Positions 42,291 through 54,360 of a stretch of DNA of 64,000 bases are shown piece by piece. Under the pieces are notes generated by a model, which did no database searches, was not told the origin of the DNA, and saw only the letters and a list, made by a program, of their open reading frames with translations. Location: the NCBI GenBank assembly GCA_963978895.1, contig OZ022239.1, forward strand, positions 37,570,330 to 37,634,329, written 5' to 3'. The position numbers and the translations under genes are program-made. Position 1 is the first letter of the stretch. Every line of letters starts with the position of its first letter. The stretch is from Erpobdella octoculata (taxonomy: Eukaryota > Annelida > Clitellata > Hirudinida > Erpobdellidae).

Positions 42291-42477
42291 TCAAAATCTC
42301 CTCATTTTTGATTTTCGAGATATACATTGTTTTAGAAAAAAGTTTGTTTTCCAGTTTTTTCCCCTCAGGATCAAAATTTTCAAAAATCCTTTCTTAGCGG
42401 ATGTTTACGCTATAAAAGTAATATAAGTTCCAAATTTCACGTTCCTAGGATGAGGCGTTTGAGCTCGGCGTTGATTA

Positions 42478-42566
42478 TCAGTCAGTCATCTGTCAGTCAG
42501 TCAGTCAGTCAGTCAGTCAGCCAGTCAGTTAGTCAGTCAGTCAGTCAGTCAGTCAGTCAGTCAGGA
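42478..42566. repeat. (TCAG)n array near the Helitron 5' end
   Basis: About 20 copies with minor variants. A shorter copy with the same neighbouring aatcaacgccgag sequence occurs at 55403-55440. Confidence 0.9.
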
Positions 42567-42592
42567 CATGTTTTTTTATATATATAGATATA

Positions 42593-45500
42593 CTAGCGGA
42601 CCCGGCGAACTTCGTTTCACCTCAAAGAGTGTATTTTTTAAGCAATAAAAAACAATAATAACAAATATCCTATATATAAGTTTAAAAGAAAACAATTATT
42701 AAAAAAAAAGTTCACTTTAATAGTTTATTAGAAAAACATTGGTTGAACTCGGGTCGATTCTCTTTAATCCAGCACTTTATGATACACTATGTTTTTTGTT
42801 TTATTATCGGGCGAAAAAACAAATAAATCTGATGGTCTGCCGACACGTGAACACGCCACATACAATTGACCATGAGAAAAACATGCATTATCCAAGTTCA
42901 GACCACAAACACTCAAAGATTGGCCTTGTGATTTGTTAATCGTCATAGCAAATGCTAGGCGAATCGGAAATTGAAACTCAGTCATTTTCATTTTAGATGC
43001 TACTAAAAAATTTAAACTCAAAGGGCAAATCGGTTGGGATCATAGGAATCCTCGGAATGAGTATTTCCTCGCCTTTGAATTTTCCTTTGAGGATCGTCGC
43101 GTGAAGCACATTGACCATTAGTTTTTTAAAACCAAACGCGTTCCATTGCATAGTTTTGGTTGATTTAGATTTCTAAGCATAATAACTACTGATCCAACCT
43201 TCAGTTGTAAATTGTGCGGTGGTAAGCCAGGCACATCCAAGGAGTTCAAAAATTCAGTTGGATAGTTAGTGGCTTCATCTTCATTTGTTACACAGTCAAT
43301 AGATTTGAATGAATGCAGAGTACCAAAAATTTGATTCTGAATTAGAATATTTAAGTCATCCACATCTTTATTCTTAGCCGCCAAAATTGCTCTCTCACTC
43401 AACCATTTGTTCTTTTTATGATTAGCAATGATGTCTGGGAACACTTTATTGATAAGCTCGTATTTCGATGAAACAAAAGTGCAAAAATTGGGAGGAAAAG
43501 AAATCAATCCGGTCGATTTGTCGACAGGAACACGGCCATTACCGATGTTGAGCAATTGCATGGAGAAATCTTCAGCAGATAGATCGTTCAGCAATGCAAC
43601 TCTCATGTTAGAAGACAGCTGAAGTTTCATCACATAGCGCCACAGATATGATGATTTGAGGGAAGCATTAATTTCATCGGCAGCAGTCGATCTTGGAATG
43701 ACTGGCAGTGTTTGGCGGAAATCGCCAGACAATAAAATCATTGCACCTCCAAAATGTCGCGAGTCATTGCGCAGATCTTTCAGTGTTCTATCAAGTGCTT
43801 CCAATGCGCGTTTGTGCGCCATTGTGCACTCGTCCCAGATGATGATTTTAGATGCTACTAAAACTTTTGCCATTGCAGAGTGTTTTGCAATGTTGCATGT
43901 TGGTTGTTCAGTAGTTTGAAGATTTAAGGGCAATTTTAATGCAGAATGAGCCGTACGGCATCCTTCTAACAATGTGGCTGCTATTCCAGAAGAAGCAACT
44001 GCTACCGCGATGTCTGATCTCGCACGAACAGTGGCCAATATCAAAGACATGAGAAACGTCTTTCCAGTTCCACCTGGGGCATCAAGAAAAAATAAGCCAC
44101 CATTTCCATTATCGATTGCCTTCATTAATGTATCATACACTTTTTTTGTTGAGGGTTTAAAAGGGGTACATTCGATTGAACTAATTGATCTAATTCATGT
44201 CGATTATAGCCACGTTCACGTTCTAATTCTCGATTAAAAGCATCATTCATTCTACGATCTGGCGCTGGCATTCCTAACTTGACTAACAAACTACCACACA
44301 TCAGGTAACACATGTCTTCAATCAAGAGCAAAGCCTGGTTATGCATCTCTTCATTCACTTCAAGGTCGGGATTAGTTGAACTGACCCGTATTTGATGTAA
44401 AATGTCTTCTGACATGCTATTTTTGTATTTGTTCCACAGTTCACGTGGATTTGATGGAAAGCAGGTGGAAATTATAATAGCAAATAATGTGCGTATCTGA
44501 ATTGGAGATGCTGAAATAATTGCTTCAGACATTGTCGTGTCCCAATGATTATCGTTTTCAAGCAACTTGAGCTCTTGACATGCAGCACGATATGTTGGGC
44601 ACACTATACCATTGATAGTTCGTAGTGATACAAAAGATGTTGGGCCACAAACATTGACCAACAACAACCTCAAATAGAAGCATTCATCGTTTTTTGGGTG
44701 AACTGTATAAATACGACCAAGAGCATCAGTAGAATACACACCCGGATGTCCAGGAACCGCACTGCCTTGCTTCCGATGTTGAAATTTCTTTGATGAAGCG
44801 TTCCAAGTGTAATAACGTGGCATCTCCGAGTAAAGCAACGTTTGTGCAAATGGATCGCTTTGGCAAATTGCAAAAAAACTCGTTAATGTTGTTGCTGGAG
44901 GTGTTTCAGCGCGTTGAATAATATTTGATGCGTTAAAATAAACTCGTTGACCATTCTCCAGATGCACAGCCAAATGGACAACAGTGGGATGACGTTCGTG
45001 AATAGAGAATGAGAATATACGCCAAATTGCCTCATTGCAGTTCACATATCTACCAATTTGATAGCGTCTAATCTCGTCGTTATCTGAGTTTTGAATGCCA
45101 AAAACTGCCATATCGCTGCCTTTCGTTACATATTTGCAGATGTACTTAATTGACTTTACAGAATTGCAATACTCAACATTGCAATGTGTCTTGAATGTTT
45201 TGGAAAGAAGTGGCGAATATGGAACAATCCAACTGTTGTCAACCACGAAATCGTTTCCTTTCACTTTCTTTGTGACAGTTCGACCGTTATCATCGGGTGA
45301 TCGACGTCGATATAATGGATAGCCATCAGTGCCAGTGATGGTCTCTGTCGTAAATTTTCGTGGATAACGTTTGGAACACTTGCCGTCGACCATGCACGGT
45401 GATTGGGGGTTGATGGCGCCACACGGTCCATGAATCATATTCATAACTACAACATCATGTAGGTCTGGATCGATTTCGGGATCAACAATCTCGGCATTTA

Positions 45501-48056
45501 TGATATCATCTATTTGGTCAGGTCTAATTTTTTCAACTAACCAAATGAGAATGTGTGCATGAGGCAAGCCTCGTTTTTGCCATTCGATTGAATACATCCA
45601 GCATCGAGTATCACCAAAAACGTGTTGCTTTACAATGTAGTTCATCAGCGACCGAATTTTTTGTTTGAAGACACGTGCGGTGATGTCGTGCCGATCACTT
45701 GATGTTTGTCCGGGAAGCAGCATTTGAACAATTTCAATCCACTTTGGATTACAGGTAAAGGTAATGAATAGATCTGGCCGACCGTAATGACGAACATATG
45801 TCATTGCATCCTGCGCATATTCATGCATATGACGCGGACTACCTATGTAAGTAGCCGGTAGAATAGTTAATCGACCAATGTTAGCTGCATCTCCTTCGGT
45901 GCTGATTGCGTCGCGTAAATGGATATACTCCTCTGAACGCAGTTTGGCTTGATTCAGTCGAATGAAAGTTAGGCGTTCCGTTTCAATTTTGACATACATG
46001 TCGACGCAATATTGTTGAAACAACTGACGAAATCGAAGCAAATGGTTGTCAGCGTTTTGACGAATCATCATACGATATGCATAAAAATTCATCGAGCTAA
46101 CTTTCTTGCTAGTTTCGCCACCTGAAATAAAAATATTAAAATTAGTATTCCGAAGTTTGAGCCCATTTATAATCAACTGAGTGATTGAAAATTAAAAAAA
46201 AAAACAAACGGTGTAAAAATTATATCATGTTGAAATATAAATTGATATTGATACTCACTATTCAATGGATTTATCATCTTGATATTGAAGTGATATCCAT
46301 CCTCTCCTTGCCAAAACATCAGTGGATATTGCAAAGTGTCATAAAAACGGTGCGTTTCACATATTTGTTGTATTTGCCCAGTATCACGACGTGCAAGCGC
46401 AATATCACGTCTTTCCAAGTTTTCACCAACGATCAGTATTGCTACTTCATCTATTGTTGGAGCGTTAAATGTGCGTTCATGTGTTCCAGTTGGTCGTTTA
46501 TCTGCTCTGATCACGACTTTGTAGTCATCAGTTGGCATGCGCTCTAACGCAGTCATGAACAGCCTGACCAATGCATGATGTTCATGAAGTAGATGCTGAA
46601 GATCATGAAGAGTTGCTCTTTTCACTGCTGTGTTGATCTCTTGACGCCGATCAAGTTGTTCCTCCATATTGCCCATGAAGTATATTTGTAAAAATTTATG
46701 ACGTGCATCTTCAAGAGGTAACAATGATCCAATTCGATGGTGAATCTGGCCTTGAATCTGTAAATTTGAAAACAAAGTAAGTATAACTTGTTTGTAATTG
46801 ATTAGAAATTTCATTAAATGATTTACAAAAATATAACAAAACTTTTCCAAAGTATTATTGAAGCTAAATTTAATTAAATTTTTTAAAGAAAATGAACGTT
46901 TACTTTATTAAACAATTTCAACATAAATAACCTTGAAAGTGGGATTAAATCCGTATTCTTCAACAATGTCTGCTCCGAATGAAGTCATTTGAAAACACTT
47001 ATTGTATTTTTGAGTGTTTGCTAGAAAATGACGTGATTCTGGTGTATCGCCACGAAGCAATGAATGCAGTGGCTCTGGCGGTGGTGTCAATAATGGCAAT
47101 TTCACTTTACCATTAAGGCAGCACAATCCAGGCGTTTCTCCAGAAAACTTCAATGCGGCACAATGTTCGCAAACAATGTGCATTGGACCAATGCACACGA
47201 AAGGATGAGAGCCGTAATCAATTGTGCAATCGTAGAGAAATGCTGCTCGATTCAAATTTGCAGTTTCGGGGATTAAATCTCTTTGCTCTTGTCTTCGAGA
47301 AGCACGAAGCCGGGCCATACTAACGCGGCGCCTTTCTCGCGCTAATTCTAGTTCTTCCGCGGTAGATTGGTTAACATTGTTCCGATTCCTAATTGCCCGA
47401 CGGCTATTTTGGGAAATATTAGATCTTCTGGGTCGCGGCATTGTTTTGCTATTAATAATGTTTTTGTTAAAAGTAATAAAACTTTAAAACTCGCAAATTA
47501 ATTCCAACGAACGAAAATATAATATTGACGGAACTGCATTGACACTTTGTTAATGCCAAATGGAAAACGGAAAATATTTTTATGGCCCATAAACAATTAT
47601 TTTATTTTATATTTTAATTGAAAAAGATATTTACTTAATTTTTTTCTGTGAGATTTTCAATTGTAAACAATGAAATAGTCAGAAAATTTAATAACATGCG
47701 CTCTACCCCATTTGCGCATAAATGTCATGTCGCGGAAAATTAAACATCTGTATATCTCGATAACTCAAACTCCAAATTGAAAATTTATTTTGTCCGTAAG
47801 ACCAAATAGAGGGTGCTCTACAACTTTGCCATTTGAAGTTTTTTTCTAGGACGCACTGTTAAGGCTGTATAGCTACCGGGGTACATACTGCGGTCCCCAT
47901 GGGCCACTCCATGATTCAATGTCAAATTTTTTTCAGTTATTCTGTTAATAGGAGCTGAGAGAAATCCAATAAATCAAAAATCTCTAAAATCGGTTCAGCC
48001 GTTCTTGAGTTATAAGTGACGTAACACAAACCCCGACTTCCTTTTATATATATAGA
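42593..48056 (-). mobile_element. autonomous Helitron, complete (5464 bp)
   Basis: The minus-strand 5' end TCTATATATATAAAAGGAAG (48056, preceded by A) and 3' end GTTCGCCGGGTCCGCTAG (42593, followed by T) give the TC...CTAG structure inserted at AT. The coding region for the Rep/helicase protein lies between. A second Helitron starts 4 bp downstream, and another Helitron 3' end lies 25 bp upstream (48082). Confidence 0.9.
42764..47441 (-). CDS. Helitron Rep (HUH endonuclease) - PIF1-like helicase, three exons, two A-run frameshifts
   Basis: Exon 1, 47441-46932: basic N-terminus (MPRPRRSNISQNSRR), then the Zn-finger-like CEHCAALKFSGETPGLCC. Intron 46931-46758 (174 bp, AAG|GTTATT to TTACAG, phase 0). 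Exon 2, 46757-46259: RKMP/DYKVVIRADKRPTGTHER region. Intron 46258-46122 (137 bp, A|GTGAGT to TTTCAG, phase 1). Exon 3, from 46121: Rep domain with RPDLFITFTCNPKW, the HUH motif RGLPHAHILIWL and the two-tyrosine motif YICKYVTKG. Then the SF1 helicase: DAPGGTGKTFLMSL (motif I), IIIWDECTMAHK (II), LLSGDFRQTLPVI (III), FAMTINKSQGQSL and LYVACSRV. Frame changes occur in A-runs near 44145 (7 A) and 43120 (6 A). Otherwise intact, about 1400 residues: rolling-circle transposition protein. The shifts may be mutations or assembly errors. Confidence 0.9.
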
Positions 48057-48081
48057 TATATAGAAGATATATATATATATA

Positions 48082-48335
48082 TACTAGCGGGGGCACCCGG
48101 CGTTGCCCGGGGTTTTTAGAGGTTTTTCTAATGTTTGTCTCTCTCGCTACCGTTTCCTTCTCCGCTTTCCCGTCGCGTTCCTGTTCGCTTTTCCGTTACC
48201 GGTCGCTTTCCCGCCCTCGGACGTTTTCCAGCTCCCGGTCGCTTTCTCGCTCCCGGTTGCTTTCCCGTTCTCGGTCGCTTTCCCTTTCCCGCTCTATCTT
48301 TCGCTCTCAGTTGGCTTCCCGTTCCCGTTTTCGCT
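48082..48335 (-). mobile_element. Helitron 3' end with degenerate short repeats
   Basis: The minus strand ends CCCGGGCAACGCCGGGTGCC, then CCCGCTAG before T: hairpin CCCGG/CCGGG 11 nt from CTAG. Inside lie degenerate gggaaagcgacc repeats (48160-48330), matching the + strand copy at 27703-27875. No TC end found; the left part is cut near a (TA)n array. Confidence 0.75.
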
Positions 48336-48354
48336 CATTTATGTATGTATATGT

Positions 48355-48373
48355 ATGTATATATATATATATA

Positions 48374-48448
<75 letters not shown>
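48355..48448. repeat. (TA)n microsatellite bordering PLE copy 2
   Basis: Array with one early variant (tatcta); abuts the Penelope ORF start at 48449. Confidence 0.97.
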
Positions 48449-48449
<1 letters not shown>

Positions 48450-48450
<1 letters not shown>

Positions 48451-48651
48451 CAAATAATTAGGAACAAGATGTTCTTTCAAACACGCTTTATTAAAGACTA
48501 TGGCCCATTTCTTATTACAAACTTTTTCTATCAAACGTGAAACTTTTCGAAAATCGGAAATACCAAGACACTTTTGAACCAACTGGTATATATTTTTATT
48601 AATGTTATGGTCATGAGCTGACCTGCAGGTTTCGGCTTTATTAGCCATCAT
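48450..48651 (-). pseudogene. Penelope ORF N-terminal start, cut at (TA)n
   Basis: Reads NINKNIYQLVQKCLGISDF, RKVSRLIEKVCNKKWAIVF and NKACLKEHLVPNYLKY, then runs into the (TA)n repeat. It is the longest of the five such starts in the window, and the best guide to the conserved N-terminal motif. Confidence 0.65.
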
Positions 48652-48661
48652 CAGAACTCAT
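48613..48661 (-). ncRNA. hammerhead-ribozyme-like motif of PLE copy 2
   Basis: The minus strand folds as stem I AUGAGUU/AGCUCAU (one G-U pair), core CUGAUGA, stem II GGCU-AAUAA-AGCC, GAA, stem III ACC-UGCA-GGU and cleavage site C after GU. All conserved core blocks are present. One extra U sits between CUGAUGA and stem II and may reduce activity. Short stem III type I hammerheads are known in Penelope pLTRs, and the position here fits that. Confidence 0.68.
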
Positions 48662-48972
48662 AAAACTAATTTACAGCTACAACGAAAATATATAAAGTGG
48701 TGTGGCGAGACATATCAGATATGTTTACACATCAATCGAGGTCAAAGTACAAAGAAGAGTAAAAGCAAATTATGAAAACCGCTAAGAAACAACCAAATTT
48801 TTTGCCTCGGAGTAAATAAATAAACAAAAAATAAACAAAAAATAAGAAAAAATAAAAAATTACATGTGCTAAAATATACAACCAAATTAAGTAGTAAAAT
48901 ATAACTATTAAAAGAAAATTACTAATAAAAGCAAAGAGGTAAAATAATAAAATAAGAATTTAAAGCTACAAT

Positions 48973-49572
48973 TCAAAGATAATAGGATATCGATAAAATT
49001 GAGAGTTTAATTAAAAGTTCTATTTCGTTGGCAGCGTCTATTGCGTTGGCAGACAAAGGAGATAAACCTCGACGAGAAATGGAACCGTTGTCGTACTGGT
49101 CACAAGGATGGTCGTAACTGTAATGGGAAACACCTGTAGTTTTGGTTGCCGAACTCCTAGTACGGAGTACAGATAAATCTGAGAGCGAGAGACGAGGTGT
49201 GACAAAGGGAGAAAGCGGGAGAACAGTCGATGGTGAGGCCTGTGGCATATCACCATTCACCGGGTCCGAAGAAGGCCGGCAGATGGCCGACGGATCGATA
49301 AAGCACTGTTCGATCAAACGCACAGCCTCAATGCAACTGGTATCATCCACAGAACTGGTAGACGGAGGACCAGTAGGCCGATCGCAGTTTGGCAAACCAC
49401 AAATTTCAATAAGGTTAGCATGGTCCATTGCGCCGGTGGACGGAGCACAAGAAACCGGATCACAACATGGGCTCTTGCCATGCCTGTCAAGTGCATGGTC
49501 GTTCAATATGCAAGTGTTGGGGGCAACAGCGGATGACGAGCCCTGCGGCACGCCAACGCTGTGGCACTGCAA
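48973..49572 (-). pseudogene. polar C-terminal tail of the Penelope protein
   Basis: A 199-codon frame in register with a polar, Cys/Pro/Ser-rich protein (GVPQGSSSAVAPNTC and SSDPVNGDMPQASPST). It follows the endonuclease motif after a short gap. No separate domain recognised. The tail at 11700-11965 is similarly polar. Confidence 0.5.
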
Positions 49573-49942
49573 GTGGTGCCTATTGTTGAATAGTTTAAGG
49601 GTCCGTCCAAAATGGTCATCTTGGACGTTTAGTATTGGTTTATCCCGGACAATGTAGAGGGCCTCGGCAATTTTTAATCGAGAGGGGTCGGCCTCGTGAT
49701 GGAGAATAACAGTGTTATCGACGAGTGTTTGTCTGTTGAGTTTTGTGTTGTGAGCCAGTTATATATATATGTATATAGTCCCCGCTCACTCACCCGCTCC
49801 GCTCCGCTCATTTTGTGACGGATTTCAAATTTTTTTTCTCTATATTTGATTCCCCTTGATTCTCAAGGTTGTGTGAAAAGTTTATTATGATTGGATGAAT
49901 GGTGTAGCAATGCATAAAGGACATATATATATGCATACAAAC

Positions 49943-50056
<114 letters not shown>

Positions 50057-50175
50057 TTAAACATTTAAAAAAAGTGTAAACAGACTACGAAAAAGTTAGT
50101 TTCGGTGAAATTGCATGCGGATTTCAATAAAGCTTGTTTATCTGAAAATATCGAGCCAATTTACTGTATGTATGT

Positions 50176-50194
50176 ATATATATACAAATAAATA

Positions 50195-50256
<62 letters not shown>
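50176..50256. repeat. (TA)n microsatellite
   Basis: Left border of the second 90-bp Penelope fragment. Confidence 0.95.
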
Positions 50257-50259
<3 letters not shown>

Positions 50260-50342
50260 TTTTAGGCAAACTCGATTGAAAAAAGTGGCGCACTTGGCTG
50301 AATCGATTTTATTTTTAATTTTTTCCAATACTCTAAATCGGT
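50257..50342 (-). mobile_element. 90-bp Penelope ORF-start fragment between (TA)n arrays (copy 2)
   Basis: Nearly identical to 40254-40345 with the same borders (ttctttta ... aatcggtt). The minus strand encodes [20 protein letters not shown] (TA)n tract follows at 50343-50367. Confidence 0.65.
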
Positions 50343-50367
50343 TATATATATATATATATATATATAT

Positions 50368-50912
50368 TAGGGTTTTACCGAAAACTGGCCCCGGCCCCGG
50401 CCGAAAACCGGCCATTTTTCCAAATCCGGTCAAATCCGGCTCCGGCCGAATTTGGTGGCAGGATTTGGAGCCGGATTTAACGTATTTATTTATTTATTTC
50501 AGTGTTTGTAAACACTGCTACACGGAGTTGTCACGCGGCAAGACTAATACTACCAAAAGTTTTTCGACGTCTTCTCTGCTTACTCATCTAAGATCTAAGC
50601 ATCCATTCCTGTACAGTGAGATAAACAGTCTAAAGACTTTGATGGCGGCTGCTGTTGAAGTTGCCACTGCCACCTCCTCGAACACTGTTTACTATTTTTT
50701 GTTTATTGTTTATTTGAAATAAAGCTGATATTGTCTGTTGGTTACTACGTTGGTTTTTAATGATAACATACAATTGAACAAAAAGATGAATAATGAATAA
50801 TGAAAAATGACAAGACCGGCCCCGGCTCCGGCCCCGGCCGGATTTTGAATTATGAATCCGGCCCGAACCGGCCCCGGCCGGATTTCAAAAACCCAAGTCC
50901 GGTGCAACCCTA
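50368..50912. mobile_element. hAT-like MITE carrying a BED finger
   Basis: Ends TAGGGTTTTACCGAAAA and (inverted) TAGGGTTGCACCGGACTT. The flanks are (TA)-type (atatatat / atatatac), compatible with an 8 bp duplication. Both terminal regions are rich in ccggccccgg blocks. The interior encodes the BED fragment. Confidence 0.68.
50490..50722 (+). pseudogene. BED zinc finger fragment of a hAT transposase
   Basis: The + strand reads FSVCKHCYTELSRGKTNTTK and SLLTHLRSKHPFLYSEI: C-x2-C ... H-x4-H of a BED finger with all four ligands kept, unlike the copy at 10064. It ends after about 30 more residues; no catalytic domain. The element around it is non-autonomous. Confidence 0.72.
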
Positions 50913-50934
50913 ATATATACACGGTGTGTGTCAA

Positions 50935-51690
50935 CAATGAACTCAAGGTTATTATTTCTTCTTTTAATCACGTTTTCTCGTGTAGATGTACAATTCCAGC
51001 AACGTCGTCAACAACAAGCGCATTAAATCTACGTATGTGCTCTCCAGCTTGTGTTTTATCAGGATTGATGACAATAGCGTGATTTTCACTTTCTAGTTTG
51101 TGCATGTCAGATTTGAGAAATGTTAATAATTCATTGTGCTCCTTCAATAGAGCGTCCAACTCGCTGACGATGTGCCTGGCATAAGGTGAAGTAAGATTGT
51201 AGCCGCAACGTTCATCCACGCGATTGGCGAGTGCGCGTTCAGGGTCCTCACCGCCTATGAACCCACTTGGTGCCCACTTCGTGATACACTTGGCCTTTGA
51301 TCTTGAATGTTGAATTGTATTGTTGACTATTTGCTGTATTATTATAAAATATATCTGTTCCTCCGAAAGATGTCATTTGGAAAAATGAATTGAATGAGTG
51401 AATGGACTTCAGGAACAGGTTTGATCTGGATGTGTACCGATAAGTTAGCCGTTCAATGGTTCAGGCGGTGTTTCAATATTTGGTAGTTGAACTTTTCCTG
51501 ATGCGCAACACATCCCAGCTGACTCATTTTTGAATTTAAGCGCATGTCAATTGGGACATTCCTTGTACATAGCACCAATCGTCATAATAATCAATATCCG
51601 GCATATACTAATATGCTAGACGAAGGAATGAATCAGATAAGAATTGACAATCGCTTGCTCTACGTGTGTTAACTACTAACCGGCGCGCTT
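50935..51690 (-). pseudogene. Helitron Rep N-terminal fragment, decayed
   Basis: The minus strand has YYDDWCYVQGMSQLTCA, CCASGKVQLPNIETPPEPLNG, GGEDPERALANRVDERCGYN and LLKEHNELLTFLKSDMHKL, then HAIVINPDKTQAGEHIRRFN. This aligns with the exon 1-2 region of the Helitron protein at 47441-46259 but is diverged and has stops. No termini recognised. Confidence 0.72.
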
Positions 51691-52376
51691 GCCGTTTACG
51701 ATGACAGTGTTTTGATTGTTAACGTACAAAATAATAACAATAACTTTAACATAAAATTAATCTATAATATAGTAGCCCTCGTCACTCTCTCACTGATTCT
51801 GTCACGCTGCTAGATGGCGCTGCAATCGCATGAATTTTCAATCTATTTTTAACAATCTTCTAGACTAACTTTATGTTTATTTTATTAGCTTTATTTCGAT
51901 TGAATTAATTTAGTTTCACCACTTATTTTTACTACTCTTTTATTTTACAAAATCTACAACTTCGAGAATAAAAATGGCTATTGAGAATAAAATGGCGAAA
52001 CGAAGAAAAGAAAAGGTGTTATTACGCTGAAAACTGTATGAGACACGCTGATTGGTTGAGCTGCGGTTTTCTATTGGTTAAGAACGGCTATGGCGTCTCC
52101 TTTGAAACCAATGGCGTCGTTCGATACAAATAATGGGAATTTTTTAAAGAATTTTGTTCATTTTAATTTAATATTCAATCATTTTTCATATGATTAATGA
52201 TTTGATCTTTATTTCGATTAAATTATTTTAGTTTCAAAATTTATAAACAGACGAATTCATTTTGCTTGAGCAAATTTATAAGCCGTTTAAACTAAATTCA
52301 AGCGGTAATACACCAGTCACTAACGTAACAGAGATAGAGAGAGGGACAGAGAACTCGCATCTTTCTTTTATTTCTT
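51691..52376. other. non-coding stretch with CCAAT-like motifs
   Basis: I see no exon. Attggttg (52038-52047), tctattggtt (52070-52080) and aaaccaatgg (52106-52115) cluster within 80 bp, which could be chance or a promoter-like patch. Confidence 0.3.
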
Positions 52377-52585
<209 letters not shown>

Positions 52586-52844
52586 TATGTCGTCAAGCGG
52601 ACAAGGCTTTGCTACTATAGAAACCGTTACCAGGGATAGCGCAGCTATAGATTCCGTTACCATATTTTTAACGGGCTAAATAAACGGGCGTCCAAGAACA
52701 ACCTAGTTAAGTTTATAGACAAAGTACATAAAAAACTGCAAAACTTTTAGAATTGTTTCAAAAATGAAAGAGTACGTTATGACAACAATCTGTGATTTAA
52801 AACTAAATTTCAATTGATTAATATTGTAAATTTTTTCCATTCAG

Positions 52845-52976
52845 CGTGTTCACAAGAAAATGGAAACTGCAGTAACGCTAATTGTTCAGAAATAACTCTA
52901 GAATATAATGCAATACTTGCAGAGTGTACTTGTTATCCTGGCTTTAGCCGGTCGTTGTATTTTGAAGACTGCAAAG
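52845..52976 (+). CDS. EGF-like domain exon
   Basis: The 132 bp exon has acceptor tttttccattcag and donor AAAG|GTTTAC and is phase 1-1. It reads CSQENGNCSNANCSEITLEY, NAILAECTCYPGFSRSLYF, EDCK. The six cysteines in EGF order (C-x6-C-x4-C ... C-x-C ... C) and the CYPGF turn identify one complete EGF module. The symmetric phase allows exon shuffling. Same strand and phase as 54872, so the two are probably consecutive. Confidence 0.82.
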
Positions 52977-53435
52977 GTTTACCTTTATAAAATAAAACTC
53001 AAAACTTTAATTTAGAGATAAGGCTGGTGTAATTGTTCAGTTGTTTTTAAATTTTATGTTCTATTATTTTATATAAGTATTTAGTTAACAAATAAGTAAC
53101 TATTTAGCTTTTAACTGTATTTTTTTGCTTTTTAAATAATTCTTTTTAATCACGATTGTCGAGGCATATAACAGTTGCCCGCACCGTGTAATAAACAGTG
53201 CAATTAGTTTATTCAATAAAGAATTTATTTATTTATTCAATCAATCATTTTAAATTATTGCAATAATTACGGGATTTCCGTTTTCAATATGACGCTCTTT
53301 ATTAGTTCTTTAATTATAAAGGAACTGTAATTTGGATAAATATTTAAATTTTGAGTGATTTTTGTGAACCTACAGTAGTTTGTAAAAGTAGCGATGTAAT
53401 ATTGTGCTTTCAGCTATGGAACCCTACATAGTAAC

Positions 53436-54227
53436 CAGTGTTGGGGAGTAACGTGTTACAAGTAACGCGTTACTGTAACTTCGTTACAATTTTTGGTAAC
53501 TAGTAACGTAACGCGTTACATTTGGAGTAAGTATCAAAGTAACATAACTTAGTTACTTTTTTTTGAGTAACTGTAACGTTTTCTCCGTTACATTTTTTTA
53601 AATATTATTTTCACCGTTTAAAGTTAAATTTTAAATCAAATTTTTGTTTTTATGGTATTGCAGCCCATGCTATTTGCTATTTCGGTCTCATTTATCCTTT
53701 TTTGTTATTGAACGCTTAGACCGGTTGATCTACGAATTTTCACATAAGGGACCCGGAATTAAATCGAGACATGCGTTTCGTAAATTTTTTTTAAATAAAT
53801 AGGCTGGTTATTTGACACAACTTTTTGTGTCTTTTTAAAAGTTAAAGTACGTCAATTTTGAGTGCCACTTATTACATGAAGGAACAGTCCAGCGACCTCT
53901 TTTACAATGTTTGCAGCTCGCAAATAAGACTAACAAATGCGGTGTTAATGGCGATGATGGCAACACGTCTCGCCATAAAAGTTCATTATTTAGTAACTTG
54001 TAACTGTAACTAGTTACATGTAAAAATCTGCAACTTGTAACTGTAACTAGTTACATGTAAAAATCTGCAACTTGTAACTGTAACTAGTTACATTTGAAAA
54101 TCTGTAACTTGTAACTATAACTAGTTACATTTTAAGCAAGTAACTAGTAACTGTAACTAGTTACATTTTTAGCAAGTAACTAGTAACTGTAACTAGTTAC
54201 ATTTACAAAGCAACTTCCCCAACACTG
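53436..54227. mobile_element. non-autonomous hAT transposon, complete (792 bp)
   Basis: Termini CAGTGTTGGGGAGT ... AACTTCCCCAACACTG, with exact 8 bp target duplication ATAGTAAC (53428-53435 and 54228-54235). The interior is made of GTAACTAGTTACATTT-type palindromic repeats at both ends. No ORF. Confidence 0.96.
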
Positions 54228-54256
54228 ATAGTAACTATGTAGGATTTCTTGTTTCA

Positions 54257-54360
54257 GCTCAATTCAGGCGCTGATTACGGCAGCCTGTATTGTAGTGGCT
54301 TTGAAGTCATCCATTGATATAACAGATAACACCACTACAATCAGATCGGATTCTTTATCT
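54257..54360 (+). mobile_element. SINE 3' fragment
   Basis: ctgattacggcagcctgtattgtagtgg... accactacaatcagatcggattcttt matches the 3' part of the SINE at 57030-57115 (gctgaatacggcttcctgca ... atcggaatcttt). Confidence 0.6.

Larger units (their letters stand above)
48449..49765 (-). mobile_element. Penelope-like element copy 2 (endonuclease end, tail, ribozyme, ORF start)
   Basis: Minus-strand order: endonuclease C-terminus (49765-49575: LVDNTVILHHEADPSRLKIA and EALYIVRDKPILNVQDDHFG), a polar tail frame (49572-48973), a hammerhead-like motif (48613-48661), then an ORF start ending at (TA)n. RT and most of the endonuclease are missing. The same order is seen at 30701-33004. Confidence 0.82.

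Noticed and set aside
42478..42566. CRISPR-like array
   Set aside because: It is a plain TCAG tetranucleotide run without spacers; no CRISPR array exists in this eukaryotic window.
49142..49657. 171-codon + strand frame
   Set aside because: It is the shadow of the Penelope tail frame on the minus strand, which carries the endonuclease motif upstream.
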